The notes under the pieces: model-generated | The model's input: only the letters and a program-made list of their open reading frames with translations | What the model was told of the DNA's origin: nothing | The model's database searches: none | Translations under genes and position numbers: made by a program | Shown: positions 1 to 8,729 of the stretch, in pieces | Numbering within the stretch: position 1 is the first letter of the stretch | Layout: each line of letters starts with the position of its first letter | DNA from: Haloprofundus salinisoli | GTDB taxonomy: Archaea; Halobacteriota; Halobacteria; Halobacteriales; Haloferacaceae | Direction of reading: 5' to 3' | Assembly: GCF_020097815.1 (NCBI RefSeq) | Contig: NZ_CP083663.1 | Location: 1,550,001-1,614,000, forward strand | DNA length: 64,000 nt

Positions 1-39
1 AATCACCGCCGTTTTCACCTCGCCGCACTTCGGTCCCCT

Positions 40-1281
40 ATGGACGACGACCTCATCGACTCCGGACTGCTCCCCCTCTCGCGGAAATCGCTCCTTCCCG
101 GGACGGGCTTTTTCTACCCCGACTCGCTCGACGAAGAGCGCGCCGACGAACGCGTCAAAGAGGCCGTCGAGGGCGCCGAAGCCGTCGTCGTCGCCGACCT
201 CGACGCCGACGGACTCGGCTGTGCGGCGCTGATTCGAGAACTGTACGACGCGGCGCTCGACCCCGAACCGTTCCTCGCGGATATCGAACGCCGTCTCGAA
301 GACGACGATCCCGTCGCCGACAAGGAGGACGAAGACGAGGAAGCCGACGAAGACGCGGCGCTCGACTCGTCGGTAGCGCTCGTCGGTGCCGGGCCGCACA
401 ACGTCGAGGACGCGCTCGAACGCGTCGCGGAGTACGCCGACGACGGTATCGACGTCTACGTCTGCGACCTCTGCCCCGACAAGTACGAGTACGTCGAGGA
501 GGCGCTCGAATCGCTCGTCGCTCACGTCGACAGCGTCCGGTGGTTCGACCACCACCAGTGGGGCGACGACGTCGCGGCGGCGGTCCGGGAAGCGGGCGTC
601 GACCTCGTCGTCGGCGACTCCGACGAGGAGTGTACGACCGACGTGGCGCTTCGCTCGCTCGACTACGACTTCTCCGAGCAGTTCGAGGAACTCGCCGCGG
701 TGACGCGCGACCACGACCTCTGGATCCGCGAGGACGCCCGAAGCGACGACCTCGCCGACTACGCCTACTGGGTCGGCAACGAGGAGTACGTCGCCATCGT
801 CGCCGCCTACGGCGCGGACCTCCCCGAGCAGGCGCTGGCGTACGTCGAACACCGACGCGTCGAGAAAGGACAACTCATCGAGCTCGCCGTCTCGCGGGCG
901 GAGTTCAAGCGCGTCGGCGAGTGGACCGTCGGCGTCACCTACGGCCGCTGCTCGCAGAACGAAGTCGCCGAGGCGCTCCGCGAACAGGGTGCCGACGCCG
1001 CGGTCATCGTCAAACCCGCCGGGAGCGCGAGCATCCGCGGCTCCGAGAGCTTCGAGCGCGCGCACGAAGTCGCCGCCTACGTCGACGGCGGCGGCCACCC
1101 GCGCGCGGCGGGCTGTAAGCCCGACATCTACGACGACATGCTCGACTACGCGAACCACTGGAGCACGCAGGGCAGCGCGGCGAAACGCGTCATCTTGGCC
1201 GCCTTCGAGCGCGTCGCCGAAACAGCCGAAGAAGAGGAAGAAGCGGAACCCGAAGACGAAGGCGTCGAGACCGAACTGTGA
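40..1281 (+). CDS. DHH/DHHA1 family phosphoesterase (RecJ-like)
   Basis: A 413-residue DHH-superfamily phosphoesterase. The metal-binding motif DLDADG lies at residues 53-58, the signature DHH at 170-172, and a DHHA1-type GGGHPRAAG near residue 350. Proteins of this build hydrolyse phosphodiesters in single-stranded nucleic acid or short oligonucleotides; archaeal members include RecJ-like nucleases linked to the replisome. Which substrate applies here cannot be read from the sequence. A very acidic insert (about residues 89-107) and an acidic tail fit a salt-in cytoplasm. The ATG is the first in frame after a short upstream segment; bases 1-39 hold no recognisable gene. Confidence 0.85.
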   Translation: MDDDLIDSGLLPLSRKSLLPGTGFFYPDSLDEERADERVKEAVEGAEAVVVADLDADGLGCAALIRELYDAALDPEPFLADIERRLEDDDPVADKEDEDEEADEDAALDSSVALVGAGPHNVEDALERVAEYADDGIDVYVCDLCPDKYEYVEEALESLVAHVDSVRWFDHHQWGDDVAAAVREAGVDLVVGDSDEECTTDVALRSLDYDFSEQFEELAAVTRDHDLWIREDARSDDLADYAYWVGNEEYVAIVAAYGADLPEQALAYVEHRRVEKGQLIELAVSRAEFKRVGEWTVGVTYGRCSQNEVAEALREQGADAAVIVKPAGSASIRGSESFERAHEVAAYVDGGGHPRAAGCKPDIYDDMLDYANHWSTQGSAAKRVILAAFERVAETAEEEEEAEPEDEGVETEL

Positions 1282-1323
1282 GGCGTCGAACGGCGCGACG
1301 CGATTAGCTCGGGCTCTCGCCTC

Positions 1324-2046
1324 TCACATCTGTAGGCGCTTGCTCTCTGGGTCGAGGTCGCTCCACGAGACGCTTCCGGCGTCGACGATGGCGTCGGGGT
1401 CAAGCGCGGGGTCGGCGAGCACCGTCGCCGACGTCTGGAACGGCGGCCGCAGTTCGCCGTGGGCGGGGTCCTCCATCGACACCGGGTCGGCGCCGGGGCC
1501 GCTGGCTTCGCCGACGACGGCGCGGAACGCCATGCCGTACGGTTCGTGCGGGGCGCAGTAGAGGTCGTAGACGCCGGGCGTCTCGAACCTGTAGAGCCAG
1601 TACGTGCCTGCGCCGAGCACGGGCGAAGAGATCGCGGGTACGCCGTCGGGAACGCGCTGGGTCCGTCCGAGCTGCGGGTGGTAAGCGGTGATCGTGTGGT
1701 CGGGCGTCCCGAGCGTGAACTGGACGACGTCGTCCGGTTCGACGAGGAGCCCGGCCGGTTCGAAGTAGAACTCGGGGACGGGCGCTCCCTCCCGGGGAGC
1801 GATGAGCAGTTGGACCTCGTGGTCCGGCTCGACGGGCGGGGTGGCGTCCAACGAACGACCGACGTATCCGAACTGCGCATCGAGTTCCTCGCCGGAGTCG
1901 GTCGCCTGCGGGCTGTCGGCCTCCGCTTGCGACACGCAACCAGCGGCCGCGACCGCCGCCCCGACTCCGAGCGCCGCTAACAGCGAGCGGCGCGAGAGGG
2001 ACCCATTACTGTCAAATCGTTTGTTGTTCGGTCTCTGCGAAGACAT
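1324..2046 (-). CDS. Exported blue-copper (cupredoxin) lipoprotein
   Basis: A 240-residue halocyanin/plastocyanin-like protein. The N-terminus has a twin-arginine signal (R19 R20 before a hydrophobic core) ending in a lipobox-like AAAGC with Cys37, so folded, Tat-dependent export and lipid anchoring are expected. The type-1 copper ligands are all visible: His117, then Cys164, His167 and Met172 in the C-x2-H-x4-M arrangement. Such proteins carry electrons at the outer face of the membrane. The C-terminal 50 residues extend past the cupredoxin fold. The gene converges with the DHH gene and has an A/T-rich upstream region near 2080-2098. Confidence 0.85.
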   Translation of the reverse strand: MSSQRPNNKRFDSNGSLSRRSLLAALGVGAAVAAAGCVSQAEADSPQATDSGEELDAQFGYVGRSLDATPPVEPDHEVQLLIAPREGAPVPEFYFEPAGLLVEPDDVVQFTLGTPDHTITAYHPQLGRTQRVPDGVPAISSPVLGAGTYWLYRFETPGVYDLYCAPHEPYGMAFRAVVGEASGPGADPVSMEDPAHGELRPPFQTSATVLADPALDPDAIVDAGSVSWSDLDPESKRLQM

Positions 2047-2172
2047 GAGACCTGCATACTCCTTCAGAATATGAACTTTTCTCTTTCAATATTAATTCTG
2101 TGACACACTTTGGTGGCGCTTCCCGACGGCTTCCCAGGTCGGACGGTCGTCGGCTCACCGCCTGCCGACTCG

Positions 2173-2610
2173 CTACTCGACGACCCAGCGGTCCGAGTAC
2201 GACTGCCCGCATTCGCACTGCGCGTAGGCGTGAATCACGTCGCCTTCGGCGTAGATGCCGCCGACTTCCTCGTTTTTCGCCTCCGCGAACGCGAAGACGA
2301 ACTTGACGCGGTGGTCGTCGGCTCCGCTTTCCGCTTCACCTTCGGCGGCCGGACACTCCCCGCCGCTCAGATCGTCGGCGATGACTCCCTCGTTGCCCAT
2401 CGCACTCTGTGCGAACTCCATCGCTTTCATCCCGGTTCCGGCGGCGAACAGCTGTCGGCCCTTGTCGCCGGGCTCGACGAGTACGACCCCGCCGTCGACC
2501 GTCTCGCCGTAGTTTGCGATTTTTCCCTGTTCGTCGAGGTAGTCGTCGGTCAGAAACAGCGCCACGTCGTCGAGGCGCTCGCCGGCGAAAAACTCCAGTC
2601 GGTCGCTCAT
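2173..2610 (-). CDS. Haloarchaeal conserved protein (DUF5807-like)
   Basis: A 145-residue soluble acidic protein that I associate with the haloarchaeal family DUF5807 (recalled, unverified). No catalytic motif is evident. The middle is Gly/Glu-rich with a lone Cys, and the end holds a CxC pair (CECG) before a conserved-looking Trp, possibly a half metal site. There is no signal peptide or membrane segment. The start is the first ATG after the upstream gene and is separated from it by only about 55 bases, so the two may be co-transcribed. The function is unknown. Confidence 0.7.
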   Translation of the reverse strand: MSDRLEFFAGERLDDVALFLTDDYLDEQGKIANYGETVDGGVVLVEPGDKGRQLFAAGTGMKAMEFAQSAMGNEGVIADDLSGGECPAAEGEAESGADDHRVKFVFAFAEAKNEEVGGIYAEGDVIHAYAQCECGQSYSDRWVVE

Positions 2611-2666
2611 GCAATCGTGTCGGCTCGCCAGCGGTAAAAAGCGCGTGACTGCGAGTCGCCAGTAGG

Positions 2667-3071
2667 TTACGCGACTGGGCCGTCGTTCCGTTTGTCGTGT
2701 CCGCGGTTACCGCCGTTTCCTCCGCCGCCGCGTCGCGCCCGATACGCCCACGCGACGAACCGGAGGAGGCGGGCCACCAACGCCGCTTCGAGAAACAACA
2801 GTGCGAGCGCGATGGTGTAGAACGACAGTCCGCTGCCCAGCCAGGGGAGATAGAGGTTGCGAACGGCCGATGCGCCCAGGACGGCGAGATACCCCGGCAA
2901 CCAGACGGGATATAGGATGGCGTACAGCGGTTCGACCAGCCAGCCTTCGGAGACGGGAATCCAGACGAGGAGGAGGAACGCGAACGCGAGACCGGTCGAG
3001 TGGTCACGCACGGTTCGACGGAAGGCCGGCGAGAGTACTTCCATAGCTACTGATTGATTCACTGACAACAT
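2667..3071 (-). CDS. Small multi-pass membrane protein
   Basis: A 134-residue hydrophobic protein with three probable membrane segments (about residues 27-45, 50-75 and 80-110), then a basic, Gly/Arg/Asn-rich cytoplasmic tail. An internal ATG at 3044 would give a 125-residue form and is an equally reasonable start. No known family is recognised. It sits head-to-tail between two soluble haloarchaeal proteins on the same strand, so a shared transcript is possible. Nothing in the sequence points to a transported substrate or enzymatic role. Confidence 0.65.
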   Translation of the reverse strand: MLSVNQSVAMEVLSPAFRRTVRDHSTGLAFAFLLLVWIPVSEGWLVEPLYAILYPVWLPGYLAVLGASAVRNLYLPWLGSGLSFYTIALALLFLEAALVARLLRFVAWAYRARRGGGGNGGNRGHDKRNDGPVA

Positions 3072-3122
3072 AGCTCTTCGTGCCGGTCTCGATCCCGGTG
3101 AATCGCTCTCTCGTGGCTCTCG

Positions 3123-3560
3123 CTACTCGTCCAACTGCCGCGCGATATCCGCCAACGACGACTTCGGCTGGTGGGTGACGCTGTAGACGGCGCGTTTGCC
3201 CGGCACGCGGAGACCGTAGAGGTAGCCGGGTTCGACTTCGTCGAGTTCGACGCTCGTACCCGGTTTTCGGTCGTTCGACTCGGCCCACTCGACCAGTCGG
3301 TTCTCGCCCGCGCCGGGCGTGCGAGCCAGGCGGCGGTTGTCGTACGCGCCGCGAATCAGCGGTCCCTGAGCGTCGCTGTCGACTTTCGCGTGGCGCTCGT
3401 CGCCGTCGAGAACGAGTCGGACGACGTCGCCGCCCTCGGCTTCGACTTCGTCTGGAAGGCGGAGGCAGGGACGCCGCGTGCCGCCGCTTCGTTCGAGTCG
3501 AGCGCGGTACGTCGTCACCGAGGGGTTGTCGTGCGAGACGCGGTCCGGCATGGTCGTCAC
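3123..3560 (-). CDS. Haloarchaeal conserved hypothetical protein
   Basis: A 145-residue acidic soluble protein. It may belong to a family catalogued as DUF7112, though I am not certain. It has an even mix of beta-type segments, no transmembrane helix and no Cys cluster. The second Met (codon 4, base 3551) is an alternative start. It lies directly downstream of the S6e gene on the same strand with a gap of about 40 bases, so it could share that promoter. No function is proposed. Confidence 0.65.
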   Translation of the reverse strand: MTTMPDRVSHDNPSVTTYRARLERSGGTRRPCLRLPDEVEAEGGDVVRLVLDGDERHAKVDSDAQGPLIRGAYDNRRLARTPGAGENRLVEWAESNDRKPGTSVELDEVEPGYLYGLRVPGKRAVYSVTHQPKSSLADIARQLDE

Positions 3561-3602
3561 TCGGGCTGCGGTGGGGAAAAACGGTCGGAATCGGACTGCG
3601 GA

Positions 3603-4019
3603 TTACTCGTCGTCTTCGTCGCCGCCTTCCTCGTCGTCGTCTTCGTCGCCGCCGAGCGCGTCGGTGACGCTGCCGCCGTCGACGACTTTGGCGTTGATCT
3701 GAACGACTTCGTCGCTGATCTCGCGGCCGCGGACGCTGATCCGCTTGCGCTCGCCGTCGCGGGAGGGCTTGTAGCCGACGCCGCCTTCGAGCAGCAGCGA
3801 CTTGAGGTTCGGACCGGGGACGTCCTTGCGCATCGGACGGCCGGCTTTGTCGGAGCCACCGGTGAGTTCGAGGGAGAACCCGTCGAGGCCGACGGCACCG
3901 CCGTCGACTTCGTCGCCGAGATCTCGGCCGAGGAATCGGTTCGCGTCCTGTCCGTCCACGTCGAACTGGTGCGTCGAGCCGTCTTCGGGGTCGGCGACGA
4001 CGACTTTGAAATCTGCCAT
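3603..4019 (-). CDS. rps6e: 30S ribosomal protein S6e
   Basis: A 138-residue archaeal S6e. The N-terminal beta strand ([14 protein letters not shown]), the [10 protein letters not shown] region, the [10 protein letters not shown] loop around residues 58-67 and the [10 protein letters not shown] segment are characteristic of this small-subunit protein. The last 15 residues are almost all Asp/Glu, a normal haloarchaeal tail. An A/T-rich box (about 4039-4051, reading TTTTAT on the coding strand) lies some 30 bases before the ATG, consistent with a leaderless transcript. S6e is archaeal/eukaryotic, which supports the taxonomic call. Confidence 0.95.
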   Translation of the reverse strand: MADFKVVVADPEDGSTHQFDVDGQDANRFLGRDLGDEVDGGAVGLDGFSLELTGGSDKAGRPMRKDVPGPNLKSLLLEGGVGYKPSRDGERKRISVRGREISDEVVQINAKVVDGGSVTDALGGDEDDDEEGGDEDDE

Positions 4020-4038
4020 ACGGGGTACGAAACGGTCG

Positions 4039-4051
4039 CGGATAAAAAGAA
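4039..4051 (-). promoter_or_regulatory. Probable TATA box of rps6e
   Basis: On the minus strand a TCTTTTTATCC stretch lies about 25-30 bases upstream of the S6e ATG in otherwise GC-rich DNA. The spacing suits an archaeal TATA box driving a leaderless or near-leaderless mRNA. Confidence 0.5.
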
Positions 4052-4136
4052 CGTCGAAAGGCGTCGCCGGATACTCGCGCCCCCTCCCGGCCGTTGTCGG
4101 CCGTTTCGGGGTGTGACTGTGTCCCTCAGTTCACGG

Positions 4137-4664
4137 CTACTCCGGTAACACCAGCTCGGGGTCGTCCAGCGCGAACAACACCCGCTGGTCGTTCGACAGC
4201 GGCCGCAGCGCCAGTTCGAGACGCCCGGCGCTCCGCGCGGCGTTCGCCACGCCCGCGATGTCGGCGATATCGTAGTACAGCGGGACGAACACGGCCTGCT
4301 TTTCGGCCGAGGCTTTCATCACCACCACGGCGAGAACCACGCCGTCTTCTCGCGTCCGGAGCACTTCCGACTCGTCGAACGTCGACGCCTCGACGACGGC
4401 TTCGACGGCACTGAACTCGTTGCCCGGCAGCAGCACGTCGAGTCCGCTCCAGTCGGCGCGTTCCTCGGAGGCGTCCGTCGCGTCGCCACCGGGCTCGTCG
4501 CCGACGTCCACCCCGATATCTACGCCGGAGAGCGGGAGCACGTCGCCCGGGTGGAGTTCGACCGTCTCCCATCCCCCCTCTCGGTACGCCTCGGCGGTTG
4601 CCTCCATGTCGGCGACGACGGCTTCCCACGCCGCCTCCTTCCCCATCAGTGGATGGTCGTTCAT
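4137..4664 (-). CDS. Haloarchaeal conserved protein (DUF7529-like)
   Basis: A 175-residue acidic protein when started at the ATG at 4664; an ATG nine codons upstream also exists but the added residues look non-coding. The N-terminal half has the pattern WEAVVADMEATAEAYREGGW, then an HPGDVLPL stretch. The C-terminal half is beta-rich and predicted soluble. I associate it with a haloarchaeal DUF (7529, recalled and unverified). It is a single gene, convergent with nothing and divergent from the next one. The function is unknown. Confidence 0.65.
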   Translation of the reverse strand: MNDHPLMGKEAAWEAVVADMEATAEAYREGGWETVELHPGDVLPLSGVDIGVDVGDEPGGDATDASEERADWSGLDVLLPGNEFSAVEAVVEASTFDESEVLRTREDGVVLAVVVMKASAEKQAVFVPLYYDIADIAGVANAARSAGRLELALRPLSNDQRVLFALDDPELVLPE

Positions 4665-4804
4665 ATCAGCGCCGTGCCGGAGCGAGGGCAAAAAGCTTCG
4701 TTTCGGCGGCGCGGTGACTCTGCTCTCGGCGACAGACTTCGAGAAGCGACACTCGGCGTCCGCTACTTGTTTTCATCGAAAAATAAGGCACAACCATCTT
4801 ACGT

Positions 4805-5128
4805 ATGCTCGTGGCCCTATTGTATGCAATGTCGATTTTAGGGCAATCGCAGAATCAGATGTCGCAAGGGTCGCAGAAACAAATGGCCGAGGCCGAAGAG
4901 TCCGGCGCTGACGTCGCGCTCATCGCGTCGGCGCTCTCGGTGGCGCTGTCGTGGTATCAGTTCTACGTCCGCGGCAACAAGACGCAGGGCATCTTCATTG
5001 GCCTCTGGCCGCCGACGTTCCTCGCGTTCGCCAGCTACATGCGGCAGAAGGGGATGGCCGACCGACTCGAGAACTCGGTCGTCGTCAACCCCGAGAGTCA
5101 GGGTCTGCTGAGCCGCGTCCTCGAGTAA
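4805..5128 (+). CDS. Small membrane protein, haloarchaeal
   Basis: A 107-residue protein. A Gln/Ser-rich N-terminal segment (about residues 13-30) is followed by two probable membrane helices (about 36-56 and 64-82), a short basic loop and a soluble tail. The DNA just upstream is unusually A/T-rich for the region (about 4770-4804), which fits a strong promoter close to the ATG. No family assignment is made. It stands alone between two minus-strand genes. Confidence 0.65.
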   Translation: MLVALLYAMSILGQSQNQMSQGSQKQMAEAEESGADVALIASALSVALSWYQFYVRGNKTQGIFIGLWPPTFLAFASYMRQKGMADRLENSVVVNPESQGLLSRVLE

Positions 5129-5247
5129 CGCCGCGCGACGACAGACGACCGATAGGCGACGAAACGTATTCCCGAGGCAGTTCGGGTTTCGACGGTTGCG
5201 GCTCATTTTTCCGAACGACTCGCTGTCGGAGGTGCTCCGCTCACAGA

Positions 5248-6570
5248 CTACTCTCTGACGTTCGCGCCCGCAGCGTCGCCGAACGTCGACGACAGCGTGC
5301 CCGTCTCGCCCTCGGGGTCGTAGACGACTCGTCCGCGGACCGTCGTCACCTGCGGGAACACCCCCGAGAAGCCCTCGAACGGCGTCCACTCGCAGTTGCT
5401 GTGGAGGTCGTCGCCGCGAATCTCTCTCGGATCCTCGGGGTCGACGAGCACGAGGTCGGCGTCCCTGCCGACTTCGACCGCGCCTTTCCGCGGCAAGTCG
5501 AAGATGCGCGCCGGGTTCGCAGCGGTGAGGTCGCGGACGCGCTCGTACGTCAATCGACCCTCGCGGGCCTCGTTCAAAAGGAGCGGTAGCATCGTCTCGA
5601 CGCCCGGGACGCCGCTGGGGGCGCTCCAGAGGTCGGTCTCCTTCTCCTCGCGGGTGTGCGGCGCGTGGTCAGTTGCGATAATATCGACGGTGCCGTCGGC
5701 GACGCGCTCGTAGACCGCCTCCCGGCGCTTCTCGCTCCGCAGCGGCGGGTTCATCCGGCCGTAGGTGCCCAATTCGGAGAGGTCGTCGCGCGACAACAGC
5801 AGGTGGTGCGGCGTCACCTCGCAGGTCGCGCCCGCCTCGCTCGCGGCGTCGACGCCCTCGGGCGTGCTGGTGTGGGCGATGTGAATCGACGCGGCCGACT
5901 CCGCGCCCACGTCGAGTGCTCGCTCGACGGCGGCGGCTTCGGCCTCCGCGGTCCGGAAGGCGCTCCACGGGTCGGCGTCGGCCTTGCGGCCTTCGCCCCC
6001 TGCATCCTGGCCCTTCACGCTCTCGTCGAACAGCTCGGCGTCCTCGGCGTGGACGCTCACAGTCACACCGGCGTCGGCGGCGCGGGCGACGGCCTCGGCG
6101 AACAGGCCGGCGTCGATACCCATGTCGCCGGTCGAGTCGGCGAGAAACACCTCGCCGAGCGCGAACAGCGGCCGGTCGAACAGCGAGTCGGGGTCCCACG
6201 ACTCCGTGACGCCGCCGCTGATGCCGTAGTCGACGAGCGATTTTTCGGCCAACTCGCTTTTCTCGTCGAACGCGTCGCCGTCGATGGTCGGGGGACTGGT
6301 GTTCGGCTGGTCGACGACGGCGGTGACGCCGCCTGCGGCGGCGCTCTTCGACCCCGTCTCCCACGTCTCCTTGTGCGAGTAGCCGGGTTCGCGGAAGTGG
6401 ACGTGCGCGTCGATGGCACCGGGCAGAAGCAGTCGGTCGTCGGCCTCCAGTTCGAGTTCGTCGCCGTCGGGCGAGAGCGACCCCGCGGGTTCGACCGCCG
6501 CGATGGTCTCGCCCTCGGTCCGGACGTCGACCTCCCGGCCGTCGGCGAGGCGTGCGTGTGTGATGAGCAT
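5248..6570 (-). CDS. pyrC: Dihydroorotase
   Basis: A 440-residue cyclic amidohydrolase, best read as dihydroorotase, which interconverts carbamoyl-aspartate and dihydroorotate in pyrimidine synthesis. The metal motif DAHVHFREPG occurs at about residues 54-63 (His56, His58). Further His ligands lie in the VHAED and IAHTSTPEG segments, and the catalytic Asp is in ATDHAPHT. Length and motif order match archaeal PyrC; allantoinase is a related alternative, but no purine genes are nearby. The C-terminal RGRVVYDPEG stretch is typical of the family. It is a single-gene unit, convergent with the small gene at 4805. Confidence 0.9.
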   Translation of the reverse strand: MLITHARLADGREVDVRTEGETIAAVEPAGSLSPDGDELELEADDRLLLPGAIDAHVHFREPGYSHKETWETGSKSAAAGGVTAVVDQPNTSPPTIDGDAFDEKSELAEKSLVDYGISGGVTESWDPDSLFDRPLFALGEVFLADSTGDMGIDAGLFAEAVARAADAGVTVSVHAEDAELFDESVKGQDAGGEGRKADADPWSAFRTAEAEAAAVERALDVGAESAASIHIAHTSTPEGVDAASEAGATCEVTPHHLLLSRDDLSELGTYGRMNPPLRSEKRREAVYERVADGTVDIIATDHAPHTREEKETDLWSAPSGVPGVETMLPLLLNEAREGRLTYERVRDLTAANPARIFDLPRKGAVEVGRDADLVLVDPEDPREIRGDDLHSNCEWTPFEGFSGVFPQVTTVRGRVVYDPEGETGTLSSTFGDAAGANVRE

Positions 6571-6692
6571 TTTCGGACTGTCTGCGTGTCGTCGGGCGGG
6601 GTGGTAAACGGTGGCGGTCCGCGCGAGCCGTCGGCGAAGCGTCCGGCGCGCTCGGTAGTCGCTTATTACCTCGCGCGTCGTCTTCCCCGTAG

Positions 6693-6884
6693 ATGACTAC
6701 CAACGTCAACTCGATGAACAAACTGAGTATCGTCTCGACGCTCGTCGACGCCATCGTGGCGTTCTCCAAGGGCCGGCGCGTGAGCGGCGTCCTGCTCCTC
6801 GCGGCGGCCGCGCTCTCGTCGCGCGTACCGGGCATCGGCACGGCCCTCTCGGTGCTGCTCCGTCTCTACCGGCGACTTCGGTAG
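6693..6884 (+). CDS. Small hydrophobic protein
   Basis: A 63-residue protein with one or two hydrophobic segments (about residues 16-28 and 35-58) and basic ends. It has clear haloarchaeal codon usage and no overlap with a better candidate. The ATG follows a GC-rich spacer; an internal Met at codon 8 is an alternative. No family is recognised. Its stop lies only a few bases from the convergent lipoate ligase-like gene. Confidence 0.5.
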   Translation: MTTNVNSMNKLSIVSTLVDAIVAFSKGRRVSGVLLLAAAALSSRVPGIGTALSVLLRLYRRLR

Positions 6885-6891
6885 CCGACGC

Positions 6892-7578
6892 TCACCCCGT
6901 CACCGATTCGACGCGCTCGACCGCCGCTTCGTCTCCGACGAACGCCGCCTCCAGCGCCCGAGCGACTTTTTCCGCGTCTCCGTCGCCGCCAGCGTGAGCG
7001 ACGCTGCCGACCGACTCGGGGTCGAACGGCACTGACAGCGCCGCGTACACCGGCTCTAAAACCCGCGAGATCTCCTCGTGGTCGGCGACGAGCACGCAGC
7101 CGGAGACGAGCGCCGAACCCTTGCGGACGCGTTGTGCGATGCCCGCGATTTTGCCATCGCACTGCACGGAGTGCGCGCCCGGGCAGAACGACTCGGGCGG
7201 TTCGCCCCGATCGGCGTCGACCCCGACCGTTTCGAGTGCACGAATCACCGTCGACACCGCGTCGTCGTACCGCTCGTCCAACCCGCGACGCATATTCTTG
7301 ACCGGGCAGGCGTGTGCGAACGCGAGCGTCGCCCCCGTGTAGGCGACGGCGCGGCCGCCGACGCTCCGCTCTAAGGGCGGATACCCCCGCTCCTCGGCCG
7401 CGTCGCGGGCGGCGTCGTAACCCTCGGCGCGCGCGTCGCGCCGCCCAAACGCGAGCTGGCGGTGCGGCGACCAGACGCGGAGCGCCGAAACGCCCGTCTC
7501 GGCGGCGTCTTCGAGCAGCGTCGCCGTCGCGTCGCGGTCGGCCTCCGGGTCGCTCGCCCTGCCGCGTACGACTCGCAT
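6892..7578 (-). CDS. Lipoate-protein ligase A family protein
   Basis: A 228-residue member of the biotin/lipoate-protein ligase fold. The diagnostic RSVGGRAVAYT segment (about residues 71-81) corresponds to the RRxxGGG substrate-binding loop. A later segment (about 128-143) carries the CDGKIAG-type motif with the expected lysine, which contacts the lipoyl-adenylate. Such enzymes attach lipoate or octanoate to 2-oxoacid dehydrogenase or glycine cleavage carriers. The protein is shorter than bacterial LplA (about 340 residues), so it may be a one-domain ligase or a transferase needing a partner. No carrier gene lies nearby. Confidence 0.8.
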   Translation of the reverse strand: MRVVRGRASDPEADRDATATLLEDAAETGVSALRVWSPHRQLAFGRRDARAEGYDAARDAAEERGYPPLERSVGGRAVAYTGATLAFAHACPVKNMRRGLDERYDDAVSTVIRALETVGVDADRGEPPESFCPGAHSVQCDGKIAGIAQRVRKGSALVSGCVLVADHEEISRVLEPVYAALSVPFDPESVGSVAHAGGDGDAEKVARALEAAFVGDEAAVERVESVTG

Positions 7579-7721
7579 ACCGCCCCTGCGCGCTCGGCGT
7601 ACCTAACCGTCTCGGCTTCCGGCCCCCCGGCTTTCCGGCCGTCCCCCGGTTTCCCGGCTGTCTCGGCTTCCCGGTCTTTCAGTTCGACGGGGCTATAGCC
7701 CCGAACGCCCACCTCCCGTCA

Positions 7722-8690
7722 ATGACGGTCACGCTCTCCTCGCCCGTCGTCGAACGCTACCGGCGCTTCTCGCTGTACAACTCGCCGTACCCGGCGCACG
7801 ACCGCGGCTGTGCCGTCGACCTCTACCCCGAGACGAACGACGGACTCTCGCCGATCTCGGGCGAGGTCCTCGACACGAAGTCGGTGCGCGCGCCGCCGAA
7901 ACCGTACGCAGTCGAAGCGGACCACCTCATCGTGGTCGCCGTCGATGAGGCGAACTCGCCGGGGGTTCGGTTCGACGGCGGAGAGAGGACCGGTGACGGA
8001 GACCACGAGAGCGACTACGTCGCCCGCATCCTCCACGTCGACCCGGCGGTCGAACCCGGTCAGTACGTCGAAGCGGGCGAGTCGCTCGGCGAGATGGTCC
8101 GATCGGGGTTCTTCGGCCAGTGGGTCGACAACCACGTCCACCTCGGCTTCCGCCGCGCCGACCAGAACGCCTACCGCGCGGGCGGGTCGCTCCCGCTGAC
8201 GCTCGACGCGCCTGTCGAACCGCTCGGCTGGGACGGCACCGGGACCGTCGTCGAGGTGGGAGAGACGTACGTGCTGCTCGATGCGCCGTCGCATCCCGAC
8301 CCCGGCGCGTACTTCGCCGGCATCGCCGCCGACGACGGGCGCGTTCTCGACGGCGGGTTGGCGCACTACACTGGCGGTGGGGTACTCACCGGCGATGGGG
8401 TCCCTACCGGCGAGAGGGCGCTCACCGGCGGCCGCACGGGTCGGGAAGCGGCGGACGCACCGCTCTCGTTTCTCGACTTTCCGGTCGGGTCCGTGGCCGG
8501 ACGCGACGTCCGCTGGAACTCTTTCGACGTGGTAGCCGACGGCGAACGAGCGACCGGACTCTCGCTGTTTCTCGCGCAGGACTCGGCGTTCGGGGCGAAA
8601 CTCGTCTTCCACGAGGGTCACGCGTTCGCCGTCGGCGACGACGTCCGGGTCGAACTCGTGTCGAGCGACGACCCGATTCGTCTGGGGTAA
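7722..8690 (+). CDS. M23/LytM-like domain protein
   Basis: A 322-residue protein started at the ATG at 7722, where conservation-like sequence begins; the frame is open upstream but low in plausibility. Residues about 25-160 resemble a LytM/M23 beta fold with an embedded biotinyl-like strand pattern (DGLSPISGEV). The metal ligand pairs are visible as HDRGCAVD and DNHVHLGF (HxH). Bacterial M23 enzymes cleave peptidoglycan, which is absent in archaea, so the substrate here is unknown. No signal peptide is present. The middle carries a three-copy six-residue repeat (see the separate entry), probably a surface loop. Confidence 0.65.
   Translation: MTVTLSSPVVERYRRFSLYNSPYPAHDRGCAVDLYPETNDGLSPISGEVLDTKSVRAPPKPYAVEADHLIVVAVDEANSPGVRFDGGERTGDGDHESDYVARILHVDPAVEPGQYVEAGESLGEMVRSGFFGQWVDNHVHLGFRRADQNAYRAGGSLPLTLDAPVEPLGWDGTGTVVEVGETYVLLDAPSHPDPGAYFAGIAADDGRVLDGGLAHYTGGGVLTGDGVPTGERALTGGRTGREAADAPLSFLDFPVGSVAGRDVRWNSFDVVADGERATGLSLFLAQDSAFGAKLVFHEGHAFAVGDDVRVELVSSDDPIRLG
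8379..8432 (+). repeat. Three-copy 18-bp in-frame minisatellite
   Basis: Three consecutive 18-base units (8379-8396, 8397-8414, 8415-8432) share the pattern RGGGNNCTMACCGGCGRN and encode GVLTGD, GVPTGE and RALTGG. The repeat is a whole number of codons, so copy-number changes would preserve the reading frame of the M23-like gene. Confidence 0.75.
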
Positions 8691-8729
8691 GCACGCCGCC
8701 AGAGCGGCGGGCGGGCACGGCGTCGGGGG

